Of a stretch of DNA of 64,000 nt, positions 62,863 to 64,000 are shown in pieces. Source of the stretch: Algoriphagus kandeliae. Its GTDB lineage: Bacteria > Bacteroidota > Bacteroidia > Cytophagales > Cyclobacteriaceae. How positions within the stretch are numbered: position 1 is the stretch's first letter; every line of letters begins with the position of its first letter. Below the pieces are notes generated by a model. The model was not told the origin of the DNA, searched no databases, and saw only the letters and a program-made list of their open reading frames with translations. The stretch covers positions 744,001-808,000 of the forward strand of contig NZ_SPSB01000001.1 in assembly GCF_004571135.1 (NCBI RefSeq). Direction: 5' to 3'. Made by a program: the position numbers and the translations under genes.

Positions 62863-63780
62863 ATGAAGAACTATCAAACGTTCCTACTTGCTTTAGTAGG
62901 CTTATTTATGACCACCCGGCTTATGGCTCAGATAGAAGACAAAAAAGGAATAATTGAAAAAGGTGCTGAATTGGTAAAGGTTCAAGATGGCTTTTCATTT
63001 ACTGAAGGACCTGCTGTTAGCCGAGTGGGTGACGTTTATTTTACTGACCAACCAAATAATCGGATTTTACATTGGAATGCTATTTCCGGTGAAATATCTG
63101 TCTTCAAAGAATATGCAGGAAGATCCAATGGGATGTATTTCAAATTGGATGGTACTTTGATTTCCTGTGCGGATGAAGAGAATCAATTGTGGGCAATTGA
63201 TGCCAAAGGGAATGAAACTGTTTTGGTCAAAAATTTCAGAGGCAAAAAACTTAACGGACCGAATGATGTCTGGGTAAGACCGAAAGGTGGAATGTATTTT
63301 ACTGATCCGCTTTATGTAAGGCCTTATTGGGAAGGCATTAGAGGAAATGAATTAGAACAAGACGGTGAACATGTGTATTTTCTTTCAGAAGATGGATCAG
63401 AATTTTTCAGGGTAGCCGAAGATTTGGTCAAGCCAAACGGCATTATCGGAACCCCTGATGGGAAATACCTATATGTAGCTGATATCGGAGATAGCAAAAC
63501 TTATCGATATGAAATTCGAGAAGATGGCTATTTGATCAACAAGGAACTATTCTGTGAGATGGGTTCTGATGGAATGACGATTGATAATCGTGGAAATATT
63601 TATTTGACAGGAGATGGTGTGACAGTATTTAGTCCCAAAGGTGAAAAAATTGCCCACATTCCCGTCCCGGCTAAGTGGACTGCTAATGTCACCTTTGCAG
63701 CTTTGGATCGAAAAACCCTTTTTATCACAGCCATGGATGCTGTGTATACTATTAAAATGAAGGTAAGAGGCGTTTGGTAA
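62863..63780 (+). CDS. Exported SMP-30/gluconolactonase family hydrolase
   Basis: This 305-residue protein has a signal peptide ending RLMAQ and a six-bladed SMP-30 propeller: FTEGPAVSRVGDVYFTDQPNNRI with the metal-binding Glu, KKLNGPNDVWVRPKGGMYFTDP with the metal-binding Asn, and VKPNGIIGTPDGKYLYVAD with the conserved Asn/Asp. These enzymes hydrolyse sugar lactones using one divalent metal. It is secreted or periplasmic and is co-transcribed with the PD40 protein. A terminator follows at 63805. Confidence 0.92.
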   Translation: MKNYQTFLLALVGLFMTTRLMAQIEDKKGIIEKGAELVKVQDGFSFTEGPAVSRVGDVYFTDQPNNRILHWNAISGEISVFKEYAGRSNGMYFKLDGTLISCADEENQLWAIDAKGNETVLVKNFRGKKLNGPNDVWVRPKGGMYFTDPLYVRPYWEGIRGNELEQDGEHVYFLSEDGSEFFRVAEDLVKPNGIIGTPDGKYLYVADIGDSKTYRYEIREDGYLINKELFCEMGSDGMTIDNRGNIYLTGDGVTVFSPKGEKIAHIPVPAKWTANVTFAALDRKTLFITAMDAVYTIKMKVRGVW

Positions 63781-63804
63781 TCTTACATTTAATTTCTCCA
63801 AAAG

Positions 63805-63830
63805 AAAAAGCTCCATAATAGGAGCTTTTT
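63805..63830. terminator. Bidirectional terminator at the right end
   Basis: AAAAAGCTCC (63805-63814) and GGAGCTTTTT (63821-63830) pair perfectly around ATAATA. It separates the SMP-30 gene from the convergent DsbA-like gene. Confidence 0.9.
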
Positions 63831-63833
63831 CTA

Positions 63834-64000
63834 TTAGCAATTCTCTCCATCAATATCACAGGAATTTTCGGATTCACCATTTTCAAAAGTTATTGGGGAT
63901 TTCTCTTTTGAAAATTCCATCCAGGCTTTTTCTAGCGTTCCATCAAATACTTCATCTGGTTGTGCCCCTGAAATGCCGTACTTTCGATCAAATACAAAAA
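63834..64000 (-). CDS. DsbA/FrnE-family oxidoreductase, C-terminal end only
   Basis: A minus-strand frame enters from the window edge and stops with TAA at 63834. The visible 55 residues read FVFDRKYGISGAQPDEVFDGTL and then EKAWMEFSKEK, matching the last strand-loop-helix of FrnE/YwbO-type DsbA-like proteins (the VPFFV-x-KYGISGAQ region). These are cytoplasmic thioredoxin-fold dithiol oxidoreductases. After the fold there is an acidic tail ending CDIDGENC, which adds a Cys pair not typical of the family. The active-site CxxC lies outside the window. Confidence 0.8.
   Translation of the reverse strand, partial: FVFDRKYGISGAQPDEVFDGTLEKAWMEFSKEKSPITFENGESENSCDIDGENC

Overview
The window looks like a chromosomal segment of a member of the Bacteroidota, most likely a Cytophagales/Cyclobacteriaceae-type bacterium (Algoriphagus-like; this placement is inference). 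The signs are a SusC/SusD pair under an ECF sigma/FecR switch, many lipoproteins with Cys lipoboxes, TTG-N19-20-TAnnTTTG promoters, a DUF2911 protein, and a clade II (Sec/lipoprotein type) nitrous oxide reductase. I saw no rRNA, tRNA, CRISPR array or insertion sequence.

Layout. 1-8.9 kb (minus strand): a denitrification module reading rrf2 - ric - cytochrome c - fasciclin lipoprotein - nosZ - nosL - nosD - nosF - nosY, followed by a truncated multi-pass membrane protein at the left edge. Related inverted repeats lie upstream of rrf2 and of ric and may be the Rrf2 operator. A perfect 13-bp hairpin separates nosZ from its maturation genes. 9.4-27.3 kb (plus strand): a beta-1,3-glucan (laminarin-type) locus with no SusC/SusD. 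It encodes a clan GH-A glycosidase fused to a predicted outer-membrane beta-barrel, two binding lipoproteins, a GH16 laminarinase, a GH149-type beta-glucan phosphorylase, a cytoplasmic GH3, a GH17 lipoprotein, an MFS transporter fused to a GH17 domain, and a stand-alone cytoplasmic GH17. Two identical palindromes precede the locus, and a hairpin divides its surface half from its periplasmic/cytoplasmic half.

27.4-32.2 kb (minus): an unknown lipoprotein, then M20 peptidase - DUF819 permease - small helical protein. 32.3-35.3 kb (plus): fatty-acid-hydroxylase-like membrane enzyme - XdhC - MobA-like nucleotidyltransferase, followed convergently by a cysteine desulfurase. The last three fit maturation of the exported molybdenum hydroxylase (IorA/IorB type) at 49.6-52.2 kb. 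36.5-46.2 kb (minus): a second glycan locus with sigma factor, FecR, SusC, SusD, sulfatase and a Tat-exported Gfo/Idh/MocA oxidoreductase.

46.4-64 kb is mostly housekeeping or general metabolism: a Crp/Fnr regulator, a 43-aa membrane peptide with its own terminator, GlnRS with an extra C-terminal domain, the Mo-hydroxylase, an MBL-fold hydrolase, a second Gfo/Idh/MocA enzyme, DUF2911, HrpB helicase, a HEAT-like protein divergent from a VLRF1-like (Vms1/eRF1-type) protein, TM2 and DUF2752 membrane proteins, an MpaB-type oxygenase, a PD40 propeller protein, an SMP-30 lactonase and the tail of a DsbA/FrnE oxidoreductase.

The best candidate for an undescribed system is the 9.4-27.3 kb glucan locus. 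It appears to replace SusCD with a hydrolase-barrel fusion at the outer membrane and to pair it with a transporter-hydrolase fusion at the inner membrane, feeding a cytoplasmic phosphorylase.
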